From Gammaproteobacteria bacterium (GTDB lineage: Bacteria; Pseudomonadota; Gammaproteobacteria; Steroidobacterales; Steroidobacteraceae): 35,305 bases of DNA. The notes below the pieces were generated by a model. It was not told the DNA's origin. It searched no databases and saw nothing but the letters and a program-made list of their open reading frames with translations. The translations under genes and the position numbers were made by a program. Each line of letters begins with the position of its first letter. Positions within the stretch are counted from its first letter, which is position 1. The stretch covers positions 1 through 35,305 of the forward strand of contig JANYAD010000137.1 in assembly GCA_025355165.1 (NCBI GenBank), given 5' to 3'. This document shows, in pieces, positions 1 to 8,423 of this stretch.

Positions 1-193
1 TTTATAAATAGGGGCTGTTAGCCGCCGCAGGAGGAGCGCCAGATATTTGCCAGCATCTCGAATTAGATGTGTGATCATGAATGGCTGATAGCGCAACTGA
101 ACGGGCGCATCGAATCCCGACAGTCGAGCGATGCTTAAGAGCGCTGCGCTGAGCCGGCGGCGGCGCGCTGCCTGTCGCGCTTCGGGGTAACTG

Positions 194-212
194 ACGCCCG
201 ACTCCCGGGCGC
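194..212 (-). terminator. Hairpin just after lolE; weak terminator candidate
   Basis: Five bases past the lolE stop there is an inverted repeat: arms at 194-200 and 206-212, six GC pairs plus one G-T pair, and a 5-base loop. No T-run follows in the minus direction, so this is not a classical intrinsic terminator. The rest of 1-216 holds nothing I can support: the only open frame there (2-214, minus) is arginine- and serine-rich with no recognisable domain, and I see no tRNA fold. Confidence 0.25.
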
Positions 213-216
213 AAGC

Positions 217-1467
217 TTAGTCGTTGCGTAAAGATTCAGCGGGAAGCAATCTTGCGGCGCGCACGGCCGGATACACAGTCGAGAGGCATGCAAGAATAAA
301 GGCGAAGCCGCAGATGCGAATCACGTCGGCGGCGCGAACGTGCGCCGGCAAATCGCTCATGAAGTACACGCGCGCATCGAGAAATTTGAAGCCGACGATG
401 GCCTCCAGTCCGTGCACCAGGTCCTGAAGATTCACCGCGAGCGCCACGCCGAAGCCCACGCCCACTGCGATGCCGAGCACGCCGATCAAGCTGCCCTGCA
501 CGATGAAGACCGACAAAATACTGGCGGGAGAGGAGCCAAAGGTGCGCAATATCGCGATGTCACGCCGCTTCTCCTTCACCACCATGACCATGGTGGATAC
601 GATGTTGAAAGCCGCCACTGCCACCATCAAGGAGAGGATCACGAACAGGATGCGCTTGGTAATTGCGATGGATCGAAAGAAATTCACGTGCTCGTTGGTC
701 CAATCCTGGACCTGCACCCCGCCGCCGATCGCCATCGCCGCGGTATGCGAAAGGCGCGGGGCGGCGTACATATCCGCCAGGTTCAGCCGAATGCCTGTAA
801 CCTCATCGCCCATGCGCAGCAATTTGCCCGCATCCTGCATCGCGACTATGGCGATTCGCCGGTCGTACTCGTACATGCCGACGGAAAGGAGACCGGCCAC
901 TTCGAAGGCGCGCATGCGCGGGATCACTCCAAGGGGCGTGACATCACCGAGTGCAACGATCAGCACGACGCGATCGCCGACTTTGACAGCCAATTCATCA
1001 GCCAATGCCTTACCCAAGATGACCCGGTAGCTGCCCGGGGACAGATCACTCAATCGGCCGCTCAGCAGATGCGGGCTTAAATCCACCACTCGCGCTTCCG
1101 ATTCCGCCTCGACACCGCGCAACAGCACGCCCGAAGATTTGTCCGCGTGGGTCATTAAACCCTGCTCTTCGATGTAAGGCGCCGCTGCGATGATGCCGGG
1201 GAAATTCTGCAGCTTCTTAAGATCGGCGCGCCAATTGGCCAGACTTCCCTCCACTCCGGAAATGGTCGCATGCGCGGTCAGGCTCAAGATGCGGGTGCGC
1301 AGCACTTCTTCGAAACCGTTCATCACCGAGAGCACCACGATCAGCACCGCAACACCGAGCGCCAAACCGACAATGGCAATTCCCGCAATCAATGATACGA
1401 AACCGCGCCGACGCGATGCGCGCAAGTAACGAACCCCCAAAAAAGCTTCATACCAATAGGTCTTCAT
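217..1467 (-). CDS. lolE: Lipoprotein-releasing ABC transporter permease LolE
   Basis: Inner-membrane permease of the LolCDE exporter, which extracts outer-membrane lipoproteins from the inner membrane and passes them to LolA. The 416-residue protein has the MacB/FtsX-type layout: an N-terminal membrane segment (about residues 22-48, ending in the family motif SVMNGFE), a large periplasmic domain, then three C-terminal membrane segments with the cytoplasmic motif DIAILRTFG. The N-terminal RRRGFVSLI resembles E. coli LolE, which is why I call this copy LolE. The frame stays open upstream to 1728, but ATG 1467 begins the conserved N-terminus and makes an ATGA overlap with the lolC stop (1464-1467), suggesting translational coupling. 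No lolD ATPase gene is visible in the window. Confidence 0.93.
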   Translation of the reverse strand: MKTYWYEAFLGVRYLRASRRRGFVSLIAGIAIVGLALGVAVLIVVLSVMNGFEEVLRTRILSLTAHATISGVEGSLANWRADLKKLQNFPGIIAAAPYIEEQGLMTHADKSSGVLLRGVEAESEARVVDLSPHLLSGRLSDLSPGSYRVILGKALADELAVKVGDRVVLIVALGDVTPLGVIPRMRAFEVAGLLSVGMYEYDRRIAIVAMQDAGKLLRMGDEVTGIRLNLADMYAAPRLSHTAAMAIGGGVQVQDWTNEHVNFFRSIAITKRILFVILSLMVAVAAFNIVSTMVMVVKEKRRDIAILRTFGSSPASILSVFIVQGSLIGVLGIAVGVGFGVALAVNLQDLVHGLEAIVGFKFLDARVYFMSDLPAHVRAADVIRICGFAFILACLSTVYPAVRAARLLPAESLRND

Positions 1468-2708
1468 TCGTAGCGCAGGGCCTCGGCGGGCTGGGTGCGC
1501 GCCGCCTGGAAAGCCGGATAAATGGTCGCCGTAAAGGTTAGGATCAAGGCAGCGAACGCAATCCTGACGACATCCGGAGCATGCAACTCGCTGGGGATGC
1601 CGGAGATGTAGTAGACGTCCGGGTCCATGATGTGAAAGCCGAAGTTTGATTCCAAGAAAGGCACGACCACATCGACGTTCAACGCCAGCGCAACGCCCAG
1701 GCCCACCCCGAGGGCTGTGCCGATCCATCCGATGAGCACACCTTGAGTCATGAACACGCCCAGTACGCCCCGCGGGCTCAAGCCTAGCGTGCGCAGGATG
1801 GCAATGTCGGTGCGCTTGTCGTTCACGACCATGACCAAGGTCGCCACGATGTTGAAGACCGCCACCGCCACAATGAGCATGAGGATCAGGCCCATCATGG
1901 TCTTCTCGATACGGATGGCGCGGAAATAAGCCTCATTTTCCTGAGTCCAATCCCGAACCTGCAGCGTCGAGTCCAATCGCGCAGCCGCAACGCGCGCCAA
2001 ATTCGGCGCGTCGAGTACGTCATCGAACTTGAGGCGGATACCGGTCGGACCTTCAAGGCCCCGCAACGCCTGTGCGTCGCTCAAATTGATCAAGGAAAGC
2101 ACACTGTCATGCTCCTGCAGGCCGACTTCAAATTCGCCAACCACCTCGAACTCCTGCAATCGCGGCGCGAAACCTGCGCCGCCGGCGCTTACGCCGGGGA
2201 TCATGACGATGACCGTGTCGCCGGCGCCCACTTGCAGTTGGTAGGCAAGCATGCGGCCCAATATGATCCGGTTCAAACCGGGTTTTAAGTCGCTTATGCG
2301 CCCCTCGCGCATGGCATCCCCGATGGACGAAACAGTCGGTTCCCGTTCCGGATCAATCCCGCGCACGATCGCCCCGCTCATCGAGGATTGGCGGCTGAGC
2401 ATGGCGTCGGTGTCCAGGAAGGGGGCCGCGCCCTGAAGTCCCGGTGAGCCCTGAAGGCGGTTTATTTGCGCCCGCCAGTCGGCGATGGGCACACCACCGG
2501 AAGTCAGGATCGCGTGCGCGGACAGACTGAGCAGGCGGCCGCGCAGCTCCGATTCGAAGCCATTCATCACGGAAAGCACGGTAATGAGGGCCGCGACGCC
2601 CACCGCTACGCCGAGCAACGATACCCAGGTAATAAAGGAGACGAAAAAGCTATGTTCCCGGGCCAGCGAATAACGCAGGCCCACGAAGACAGGCAGGGGT
2701 TGGAACAT
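1464..2708 (-). CDS. lolC: Lipoprotein-releasing ABC transporter permease LolC
   Basis: Partner permease of LolE in the lipoprotein exporter; in characterised systems LolC recruits LolA. It is 414 residues, normal for the family. The start (MFQP...VGLRY) resembles E. coli LolC (MYQP...IGLRY), followed by a first membrane helix and SVMNGFE, a periplasmic domain, and three C-terminal helices with DIAILRTLG. ATG 2708 is preceded by an AAAGG-type ribosome site about 10-12 bases upstream. First gene of a two-gene operon with lolE. The usual gammaproteobacterial order places lolD between or next to the permeases, but here the permeases are adjacent. Confidence 0.94.
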   Translation of the reverse strand: MFQPLPVFVGLRYSLAREHSFFVSFITWVSLLGVAVGVAALITVLSVMNGFESELRGRLLSLSAHAILTSGGVPIADWRAQINRLQGSPGLQGAAPFLDTDAMLSRQSSMSGAIVRGIDPEREPTVSSIGDAMREGRISDLKPGLNRIILGRMLAYQLQVGAGDTVIVMIPGVSAGGAGFAPRLQEFEVVGEFEVGLQEHDSVLSLINLSDAQALRGLEGPTGIRLKFDDVLDAPNLARVAAARLDSTLQVRDWTQENEAYFRAIRIEKTMMGLILMLIVAVAVFNIVATLVMVVNDKRTDIAILRTLGLSPRGVLGVFMTQGVLIGWIGTALGVGLGVALALNVDVVVPFLESNFGFHIMDPDVYYISGIPSELHAPDVVRIAFAALILTFTATIYPAFQAARTQPAEALRYE

Positions 2709-2737
2709 GCGCGGCGATTAACCTTTAGGCGGGCCCG

Positions 2738-2796
2738 AAAATGGCATCAGAGTGTTAAATGAGTCAAGTATTGCATCATGAGGGCAGTGGTATAGT
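2738..2796. promoter_or_regulatory. Divergent promoter region between lolC and the small secreted gene
   Basis: The 162-bp gap separates divergent genes. Toward the small gene (plus) there is an extended -10 candidate, TGG-TATAGT at 2788-2796, with a poor -35. Toward lolC (minus) there is a TTGACT -35 candidate (plus positions 2762-2767) and a weak CATTTT -10 (2738-2743) at 18-bp spacing. Both are read by eye and unverified. Confidence 0.35.
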
Positions 2797-2870
2797 TTAA
2801 GGGGCGCTTTGCATGCTATGTGGAAATTCTCAAAGTAATCATAGGATATCGGTAACATATGAGGTACGCC

Positions 2871-3146
2871 ATGAGGTATCGAATTCTGCTGCTGGCCGCG
2901 CTGCTCGCGGGCGGCCTCGCCGAAGCCGAGGTCATCACGGTCGATAACGGCATCGCCGTAAAGCAATCCGACGTTCCGACACCCACCCGCGGAATGACCA
3001 TGGACCAGGTGGCGGGCAAGTTCGGGGCGCCGGCACTGAAGACTCCGGCGGTCGGACAGCCGCCGATCTCTCGCTGGGAATACCCGGGATTTATCGTCTA
3101 TTTCGAGCATGACCATGTCATTCACAGCGTAGTCGTAAATTCTTAA
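2871..3146 (+). CDS. Small secreted/periplasmic protein of unknown function
   Basis: The product is 91 residues. It begins with a clear signal peptide (MRYR, a leucine/alanine-rich core, cleavage probably near GLAEA), followed by about 70 residues containing PTRGMTMDQVAGKFGAP and a tyrosine/phenylalanine-rich end (WEYPGFIVYFEHDHVIHSV). The MTMDQVxxxFG element is typical of small envelope proteins of the SmpA/BamE-like type; I infer that resemblance and no function is known. I chose ATG 2871 over ATG 2859 because GAGG at 2861-2864 sits six bases before it, while 2859 has only a distant AGGA. The strong terminator at 3201-3245 follows. Coding is supported by the signal peptide and the patterned mature region. 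Confidence 0.72.
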   Translation: MRYRILLLAALLAGGLAEAEVITVDNGIAVKQSDVPTPTRGMTMDQVAGKFGAPALKTPAVGQPPISRWEYPGFIVYFEHDHVIHSVVVNS

Positions 3147-3200
3147 AAGCAATTGACGCGTAACCTAGCCTAAGTTTCGCGTAACATCTTAATCTCTGGA

Positions 3201-3245
3201 CCCACCGCGATTTAATTCGCGGCGGGCGTTTTTTATTTTTTTTTT
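3201..3245 (+). terminator. Strong intrinsic terminator before mfd
   Basis: Stem arms at 3201-3210 and 3217-3226: ten positions with one A-C mismatch and a 6-base loop. They are followed by six T, one A and ten more T (3229-3245). It should end transcription of the small secreted gene. It finishes only seven bases before the mfd ATG, leaving no room for an mfd promoter between them. Confidence 0.85.
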
Positions 3246-3252
3246 AAATGCC

Positions 3253-6200
3253 ATGTCCCTACTCGCACCCGTACTTCCCAGCAACGATGGGCGCCCGACC
3301 AAATGGGGCAAACTTTATGGCGCCGCCCCGGCGTTGGCGATCGCCGAGGCGGCAATCAGGGCCGCTGGCCCGCTCATCGTGATCGCGCAAAATTCGCGCG
3401 AGGCGGAAACCTTGAGCGAAGAGGTTCGATTCTTTGCAGGGGCGGCGCTCAACGTCAGGGTATTTCCGGATTTGGAAACTCTGCCCTACGACAGCTTTTC
3501 CGCCCATCCCGATATCACTTCCGCGCGGCTCGCGACTCTGGCGGAACTACCCCGCGCCCGCCACGGGGTCTGGCTCATCGCCATCGACACCCTGCTGCAG
3601 CGCTTGGCGCCGCGCAGCTACATCGAGGGTTATTCCCTCAAGGTGCAGGTGAACGAGACGCTCGACCTGGAGGCCTTGCGTGTTCAACTGGCTTTGGCTG
3701 GCTACGCCAGCGTCACGCAGGTGGTCGCCCACGGCGAGTTTGCGGTGCGCGGCTCGCTGATCGATGTGTTTCCAATGGGTTCCGATACGCCGTACAGAAT
3801 CGATCTGCTGGACCGCGACGTCGACAGCATCCGGCGATTCGACCCTGATACTCAGCGTTCTCTGGACAAGCTGGACCGGATTCACATGCTGCCGGCGCGC
3901 GAAACTCCGCTCAACCCAGAGGCGGTACGCGAGTTCCGGCGCCGTTATCGCCTGCGCTTCACCGGAGATCTTTCGGAGCAGGCGATTTATCGGGACGTCA
4001 GCAACGGGCAGGCGCCGGGGGGCGTGGAATATTTCCTGCCGCTGTTCTTCGAGCGCACGTCGAATTTATTCGAGTACCTTCCGCCCAACAGCACGGTCGT
4101 CGACATCAACGCTGCCAGCAGCGCGGTCGAGGGCCTGTGGGAGGGGATCGTCGGACGACACGAGCAGTTGCGGCACGACCGCTACCGGCCCATTTTGGAT
4201 CCCGCGGAAATCTATGTCACTGCGACTGAGTTCGCGCACCTGTATGCGCCATGGCAGAAAGTTCAGCTGCAAACATTCGAGTGGCCACCCGAGACCGCCC
4301 CGCCCTTTCAAAATTTCTTGAGCGCCGCACCCGCATCGGTGCGCATCGAGGCGCGGGCCGAGCAGCCGGCCGCTGAACTGGTGTCGCATATCAACGCGAG
4401 CAGCGCCCGAATTTTGCTTGCGGCCGAATCGGCTGGCCGCCGCGAATTGATCTTGGACCTGCTGCGCAGCCGCGGCGTCCAGCCGAAAGTCTTCGACAGT
4501 TTCGCCGCTTTCCTGGCGAGCGGCCTCAAGCTTGGCATTACCGTCTCTTCCGCCGCGTCCGGTCTAACGCTCGAGTCTCCACCCTTGGAGATTCTCACCG
4601 AGTCGCAACTGTTCGGCGACCGTGCCCGGCAAGAGCGCCGGCGCCGACGAACCGAGCGCGATCCGGCAAAAATACTCAAGGAGTTGTCGGACCTGCGGGT
4701 CGGTGCACCGGTGGTGCACGAAACCTACGGGGTCGGCCGCTACGTCGGCTTGCAAACCATGGATATTGCCGGCTACACCGGCGAATTCCTTGTCCTTGAA
4801 TACGCTGATGGCGACAAGCTCTACGTGCCGGTCCAGTCGTTGCACTTGGTTTCTCGCTACACGGGAGCACCGGCGGAAACCGCCCCGCTGCATAAACTCG
4901 GCGGCGAGCAGTGGCAAAAGGCGCGCCGCAGGGCGGCTCAGCGCATCCGCGATGTGGCGGCGGAACTGTTGGATTTGTACTCGCGCCGAGCCGCCCGTCA
5001 AGGCACGCGCATGCTGGCGGGGGAAGCCGAATATCGGGCGTTCCAAGCTGGATTCCCTTTCGAGGAAACCGCCGATCAGGCAGCCGCCATTGAGCAAGTC
5101 ATTGCCGACCTCAAATCCGACAAGCCGATGGATCGGGTGATCTGCGGAGATGTGGGCTTCGGTAAAACCGAGGTGGCCTTGAGAGCGGCGTTCATCGCGG
5201 TGCAGGCAGGCAAGCAAGCAGCGGTTTTGGTGCCCACGACGTTGCTGGCGCAACAGCATTACACGACGTTCGTCGACCGGTTTGCCGACTGGCCGGTTCG
5301 GATCGAAAGCCTGTCGCGCTTTCGCACCAACAAGGAAGCCGCGGCGGTGATCGAGGGCACGGCCGCCGGCACCGTGGATATCGTCATCGCGACGCAAAGG
5401 CTGCTGCAGGGGAAAGTTCGCTTCAAGGACCTCGGATTGGTGGTGATCGATGAAGAGCACCGCTTTGGCGTGCGCGACAAAGAAAAATTGAAAGCTCTGC
5501 GCACCGAAGTGGACGTGCTCACCCTCACCGCAACTCCCATCCCGCGAACCCTCAATATGGCGATGGGGGGCTTGCGCGATTTGTCCCTGATTACCACGCC
5601 GCCGGCCGAACGCCTGGCGGTGAAAACTTTTGTACTCGAGTGGAACGAGACGGTGGTGCGCGAGGCGGCACTGCGCGAAATTCGCCGCGGCGGCCAGATT
5701 TACTACGTACACAACAGCATCGAGACCATTGAAAAAACGGCGCAAGCCATTCGCGAACTCGTGCCGGAAGCCACCGTCGCCGTCGGTCACGGTCAGATGC
5801 GCGAACGCGAACTGGAACAGCTAATGCTGGATTTTTACCATCGGCGCTTCAATGTGCTGGTGTGCACCACCATCATCGAGAGCGGAATCGATGTGCCGAC
5901 GGCCAATACCATCGTGATCGATCGCGCTGATCGATTTGGCCTGGCACAGATCCATCAGTTGAGGGGCCGAGTCGGACGCTCCCATCACCGTGCCTACGCT
6001 TACTTGATAACCCCGCCGCGCAAGGCCATGACTGCAGATGCCATCAAGCGCCTCGAAGCGCTCGAATCCTTGGAAGAGCTTGGTGCCGGCTTCACCCTTG
6101 CCACGCACGATCTGGAGATCCGCGGCGCCGGCGAATTGTTAGGCGACGAGCAAAGCGGGCAGATCCAGGAAATCGGTTATAACCTCTACATGGAACTTTT

Positions 6201-6696
6201 AGAGCGTGCGGTGACCGCGCTCAAGACCGGCAAACAGGCGGATCTCGAACGGCCCGCGGATGCCGGGCCTGAGGTCGAGCTGCACGTCCCCGTGCTCATT
6301 CCCGAGGACTATGTGCCTGACGTGCACTTGCGGCTCATGCTCTACAAGCGGATCGCGAGCACGCCCACCGCCGAAGAGCTCGATGAGCTGAAAGTCGAGA
6401 TGATCGACCGCTTTGGCCCGATACCCCCCTATGCCCAGTCCCTGTTCCGCGCCGCTTACCTCAAGATTCGCGCCGCCGCACTGGGCATTCGCAAGATCGA
6501 TGCGGGCGCCAGCAACGGCTACATCCTCTTCGAGCAGCAAAATAAGATCGATCCTAAATGCGTTCTGAAGCTTATCCAGGGTAAGCCCAAGGAATACCGC
6601 TTGGACGGACCGCTAAAGTTGCGCTTTGCCCACATCGCTCGGACCGAGGAAGCGCTATTTACTCGCGTCGAGCAACTCGTCGATCAACTGACGTAA
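3253..6696 (+). CDS. mfd: Transcription-repair coupling factor Mfd
   Basis: ATP-dependent translocase that removes stalled RNA polymerase at DNA lesions and recruits UvrA. The 1147-residue length is normal. In order: UvrB-homology module (about residues 15-340, with LPYDSFSAHPDI near 80), the RNA-polymerase-interacting CarD-like domain (about 481-580, VGAPVVHETYGVGRYVGL), RecG-like helicase lobes with Walker A GDVGFGKT (632-639), DEEH (733-736) and TATPIPRTL, then the C-terminal TRCF domain (about 1000-1110). ATG 3253 has no Shine-Dalgarno and lies seven bases after a terminator, but the N-terminus aligns with the family, so a later start is unlikely. Expression may depend on readthrough or on a promoter inside or ahead of the hairpin. 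It converges on the DUF1993 gene with six bases between stops. Confidence 0.97.
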   Translation: MSLLAPVLPSNDGRPTKWGKLYGAAPALAIAEAAIRAAGPLIVIAQNSREAETLSEEVRFFAGAALNVRVFPDLETLPYDSFSAHPDITSARLATLAELPRARHGVWLIAIDTLLQRLAPRSYIEGYSLKVQVNETLDLEALRVQLALAGYASVTQVVAHGEFAVRGSLIDVFPMGSDTPYRIDLLDRDVDSIRRFDPDTQRSLDKLDRIHMLPARETPLNPEAVREFRRRYRLRFTGDLSEQAIYRDVSNGQAPGGVEYFLPLFFERTSNLFEYLPPNSTVVDINAASSAVEGLWEGIVGRHEQLRHDRYRPILDPAEIYVTATEFAHLYAPWQKVQLQTFEWPPETAPPFQNFLSAAPASVRIEARAEQPAAELVSHINASSARILLAAESAGRRELILDLLRSRGVQPKVFDSFAAFLASGLKLGITVSSAASGLTLESPPLEILTESQLFGDRARQERRRRRTERDPAKILKELSDLRVGAPVVHETYGVGRYVGLQTMDIAGYTGEFLVLEYADGDKLYVPVQSLHLVSRYTGAPAETAPLHKLGGEQWQKARRRAAQRIRDVAAELLDLYSRRAARQGTRMLAGEAEYRAFQAGFPFEETADQAAAIEQVIADLKSDKPMDRVICGDVGFGKTEVALRAAFIAVQAGKQAAVLVPTTLLAQQHYTTFVDRFADWPVRIESLSRFRTNKEAAAVIEGTAAGTVDIVIATQRLLQGKVRFKDLGLVVIDEEHRFGVRDKEKLKALRTEVDVLTLTATPIPRTLNMAMGGLRDLSLITTPPAERLAVKTFVLEWNETVVREAALREIRRGGQIYYVHNSIETIEKTAQAIRELVPEATVAVGHGQMRERELEQLMLDFYHRRFNVLVCTTIIESGIDVPTANTIVIDRADRFGLAQIHQLRGRVGRSHHRAYAYLITPPRKAMTADAIKRLEALESLEELGAGFTLATHDLEIRGAGELLGDEQSGQIQEIGYNLYMELLERAVTALKTGKQADLERPADAGPEVELHVPVLIPEDYVPDVHLRLMLYKRIASTPTAEELDELKVEMIDRFGPIPPYAQSLFRAAYLKIRAAALGIRKIDAGASNGYILFEQQNKIDPKCVLKLIQGKPKEYRLDGPLKLRFAHIARTEEALFTRVEQLVDQLT

Positions 6697-6702
6697 TTTA
6701 CG

Positions 6703-7212
6703 TTACTGGATGTCGCCCAAAAAATCTCCTTTTCCGATTTCCACGCCGCTCTTGCGCAGTAACGCGTAAACAATGCTGGTATGAAAGTAGAAGTTCGGCA
6801 GCACGAAATCGTTGAGATAGCTGAGAGCCGTAAATTTCCAGGCACCGTTCGGAAACTTGATCTCGATTGGGCGGCTTTCCTCGCCCGACATCTTCTCAGC
6901 GGTAATCGTTTTCAGAAAGTCCACAGTCTTTGCAATGCGAGCTTTGAGTTCCGGTAACGTCGTTTCAGTATCTTCGTGCTTCGGAATGTCCACTGCGGCC
7001 AACCTACCCGCGGCCCCTTTGGCCGTATCGCATGCGATTTGCACCTGCCGACTCAAGGGATGCATGTCCGGATAAAGACGTGTCTGCGCCAGTACCGTGG
7101 GGTCGAGTTTTTTTGCCGCCGCGAAAGCGGCGGCTTTATCCAAAATCGCCGACATATTGCTCAATCCGCGCGTCAACGGCGGGATGGAAAAATCGTACAA
7201 GGACGTCGCCAT
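6703..7212 (-). CDS. DUF1993 family protein (DinB-like fold)
   Basis: 169 residues matching the DUF1993 family, whose members are small helical proteins related to the DinB/YfiT-like superfamily; the biochemical role is unknown. Family-like features are the start (ATSLYDFSIPPLTRGLSNM), LYPDMHPLSRQVQIACD in the first third, and FKFP-like and NFYFHTSIVYALLRKSGV elements at the end. The frame stays open to 7248, but ATG 7212 is preceded by AGGAG at eight bases and begins the conserved region. Monocistronic: convergent with mfd and divergent from the methyltransferase gene. Confidence 0.85.
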   Translation of the reverse strand: MATSLYDFSIPPLTRGLSNMSAILDKAAAFAAAKKLDPTVLAQTRLYPDMHPLSRQVQIACDTAKGAAGRLAAVDIPKHEDTETTLPELKARIAKTVDFLKTITAEKMSGEESRPIEIKFPNGAWKFTALSYLNDFVLPNFYFHTSIVYALLRKSGVEIGKGDFLGDIQ

Positions 7213-7268
7213 CAAATTGTCTCCTAGGGAGCTTTGAACGGGCGCCACTTTAGCTAAAGATCACTTGT

Positions 7269-7297
7269 TTGAATAGCGACGGCGCGGGTGCGATAAC
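7269..7297 (+). promoter_or_regulatory. Candidate promoter for the DUF938 methyltransferase
   Basis: TTGAAT (7269-7274) and GATAAC (7292-7297) are spaced 17 bp, each matching four of six consensus positions. Transcription would start near 7304, leaving a very short leader before ATG 7311. This argues against the upstream in-frame TTG at 7269, which would fall in the -35 box. Confidence 0.35.
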
Positions 7298-7310
7298 ATC
7301 GCCCCCACGT

Positions 7311-7937
7311 ATGCTTGCCTTCTCCGAAGCTTGTGAGCGAAACAAGGCTGCCATTCTGGCCATATTGCGCAGCGCCTTTGCCGATCGGTTGCAGGTGCTG
7401 GAAATCGGCAGCGGCACCGGTCAGCACGCGGTACATATTGCAGCGCAACTTCCTCATTTGACTTGGTATCCGACCGAGCGGTTGCCCTACCTTGATGACT
7501 TGACTGCGCGCGTCAAGCTCGAAGGGTCTCCTAATCTGCGCCAACCAACCATGCTCGACGTCAATCAAGCAGTGTGGCCGATTCGCCAGGTCGATGCAGT
7601 CTTCACCGCCAACACACTCCACATTATGGCTTGGAACGAGGTGAGGGCTTTATTCCGGGGCGTGGATGCCGTGTTATGCGCCGAGGGCACCCTGTGCGTC
7701 TACGGGCCGTTTCGCTACCAGGGCCGCCACACATCACAAAGCAATGAGGAGTTCGATGCCGTGCTCAAGGAGCGGGACCCGCTATCGGGGCTGCGCGATC
7801 TAGAACAAGTGACACTCTTGGCCACCGAGTGCGGCTTGAAGCTTGTGGCCGATCAAGACATGCCCGCGAATAATCGGCTGCTACGATTCCGAAGAGGCCC
7901 TGGCTCCTTAAGCTCGCCCCACGGCGGACAGCAGTGA
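7311..7937 (+). CDS. DUF938 family SAM-dependent methyltransferase-like protein
   Basis: A class I methyltransferase fold of the DUF938 family. It begins with the family pattern FSxACERNKxxIL, then motif I VLEIGSGTGQHA (near residue 30), HLTWYPTERL (acidic motif II region), a VDAVFTANTLHIMAW stretch typical of this family, and ends with DMPANNRLLRFRR. Substrate unknown. I use ATG 7311 (208 residues); an in-frame TTG at 7269 would add 14 residues but neither start has a good ribosome site and the family homology begins at 7311. The last 30 bases overlap the 3' end of the opposing DsbA-like gene, tail to tail. Confidence 0.85.
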   Translation: MLAFSEACERNKAAILAILRSAFADRLQVLEIGSGTGQHAVHIAAQLPHLTWYPTERLPYLDDLTARVKLEGSPNLRQPTMLDVNQAVWPIRQVDAVFTANTLHIMAWNEVRALFRGVDAVLCAEGTLCVYGPFRYQGRHTSQSNEEFDAVLKERDPLSGLRDLEQVTLLATECGLKLVADQDMPANNRLLRFRRGPGSLSSPHGGQQ

Positions 7938-8423
7938 GGCGCGCTCAAGAACGCCCTCGTATCGTTTGCCATTGATGAAAAAGGTCGGGGTGCCCGCCAC
8001 TCCGCTGCGCATTCCGCTCATGAAATCACGCTTCACCCTGGGGCGGAAGCGTCGCGCCTCAAGATCCGCATCGAAACGAGGAAGATCCAGCGCGAGTGCT
8101 CGTGCGAGTTGGTGCAGCAGATCAGATCCCAGATCCGGCTGATGCTCATAGATTGCATCGTGCATTCCCCAAAACTTGCCCTGTACGCCGGCCGCTTCCG
8201 CTGCTTCGGCGGCATATTGCGCGAAAGGATGCACGTCATTGAGCGGCATGTGGCGGAAGACGAAGCGCAATTGTGCACCCATAGACCTGGCAATCGACTT
8301 GATCATCGGATGCATGTCGGCGCAGTAGGGGCATTGGTAGTCACCGTACTCAAGCAGCGTGACTGGCGCATTTTCCGGTCCCAGCCAATGATCACTCTTC
8401 CCAACAGGAACGGTGAAATTCAT
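7908..8423 (-). CDS. DsbA-family thiol:disulfide oxidoreductase-like protein, cytosolic
   Basis: 171 residues with a DsbA/thioredoxin-4 fold: ITLLEYGDYQ-like strand and CPYC active site (Cys31 and Cys34), a helical insertion, and the cis-proline loop GTPTFFINGKRY near the C-terminus. I see no signal peptide from ATG 8423, so the protein should be cytosolic, unlike classical DsbA; this fits the FrnE/DSBA-like oxidoreductase group. The frame stays open to 8552, but ATG 8423 overlaps the asmA-like stop as ATGA (8420-8423), the usual sign of translational coupling. Confidence 0.85.
   Translation of the reverse strand: MNFTVPVGKSDHWLGPENAPVTLLEYGDYQCPYCADMHPMIKSIARSMGAQLRFVFRHMPLNDVHPFAQYAAEAAEAAGVQGKFWGMHDAIYEHQPDLGSDLLHQLARALALDLPRFDADLEARRFRPRVKRDFMSGMRSGVAGTPTFFINGKRYEGVLERASLLSAVGRA

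Noticed and set aside
2-214. 70-codon minus-strand frame next to lolE
   Set aside because: Composition is arginine/serine-rich with no domain, no ribosome site and no continuity with the lol genes.
340-1080. Long plus-strand frame opposite lolE
   Set aside because: Antisense shadow of a well-conserved permease; histidine-rich translation typical of reverse-strand GC-rich coding DNA.
2718-3152. 144-codon minus-strand frame covering the small secreted gene
   Set aside because: Opposite strand has a signal peptide, ribosome site and terminator; this frame has no recognisable domain.
4564-5790. 408-codon minus-strand frame inside mfd
   Set aside because: Antisense of conserved helicase motifs; no family match.
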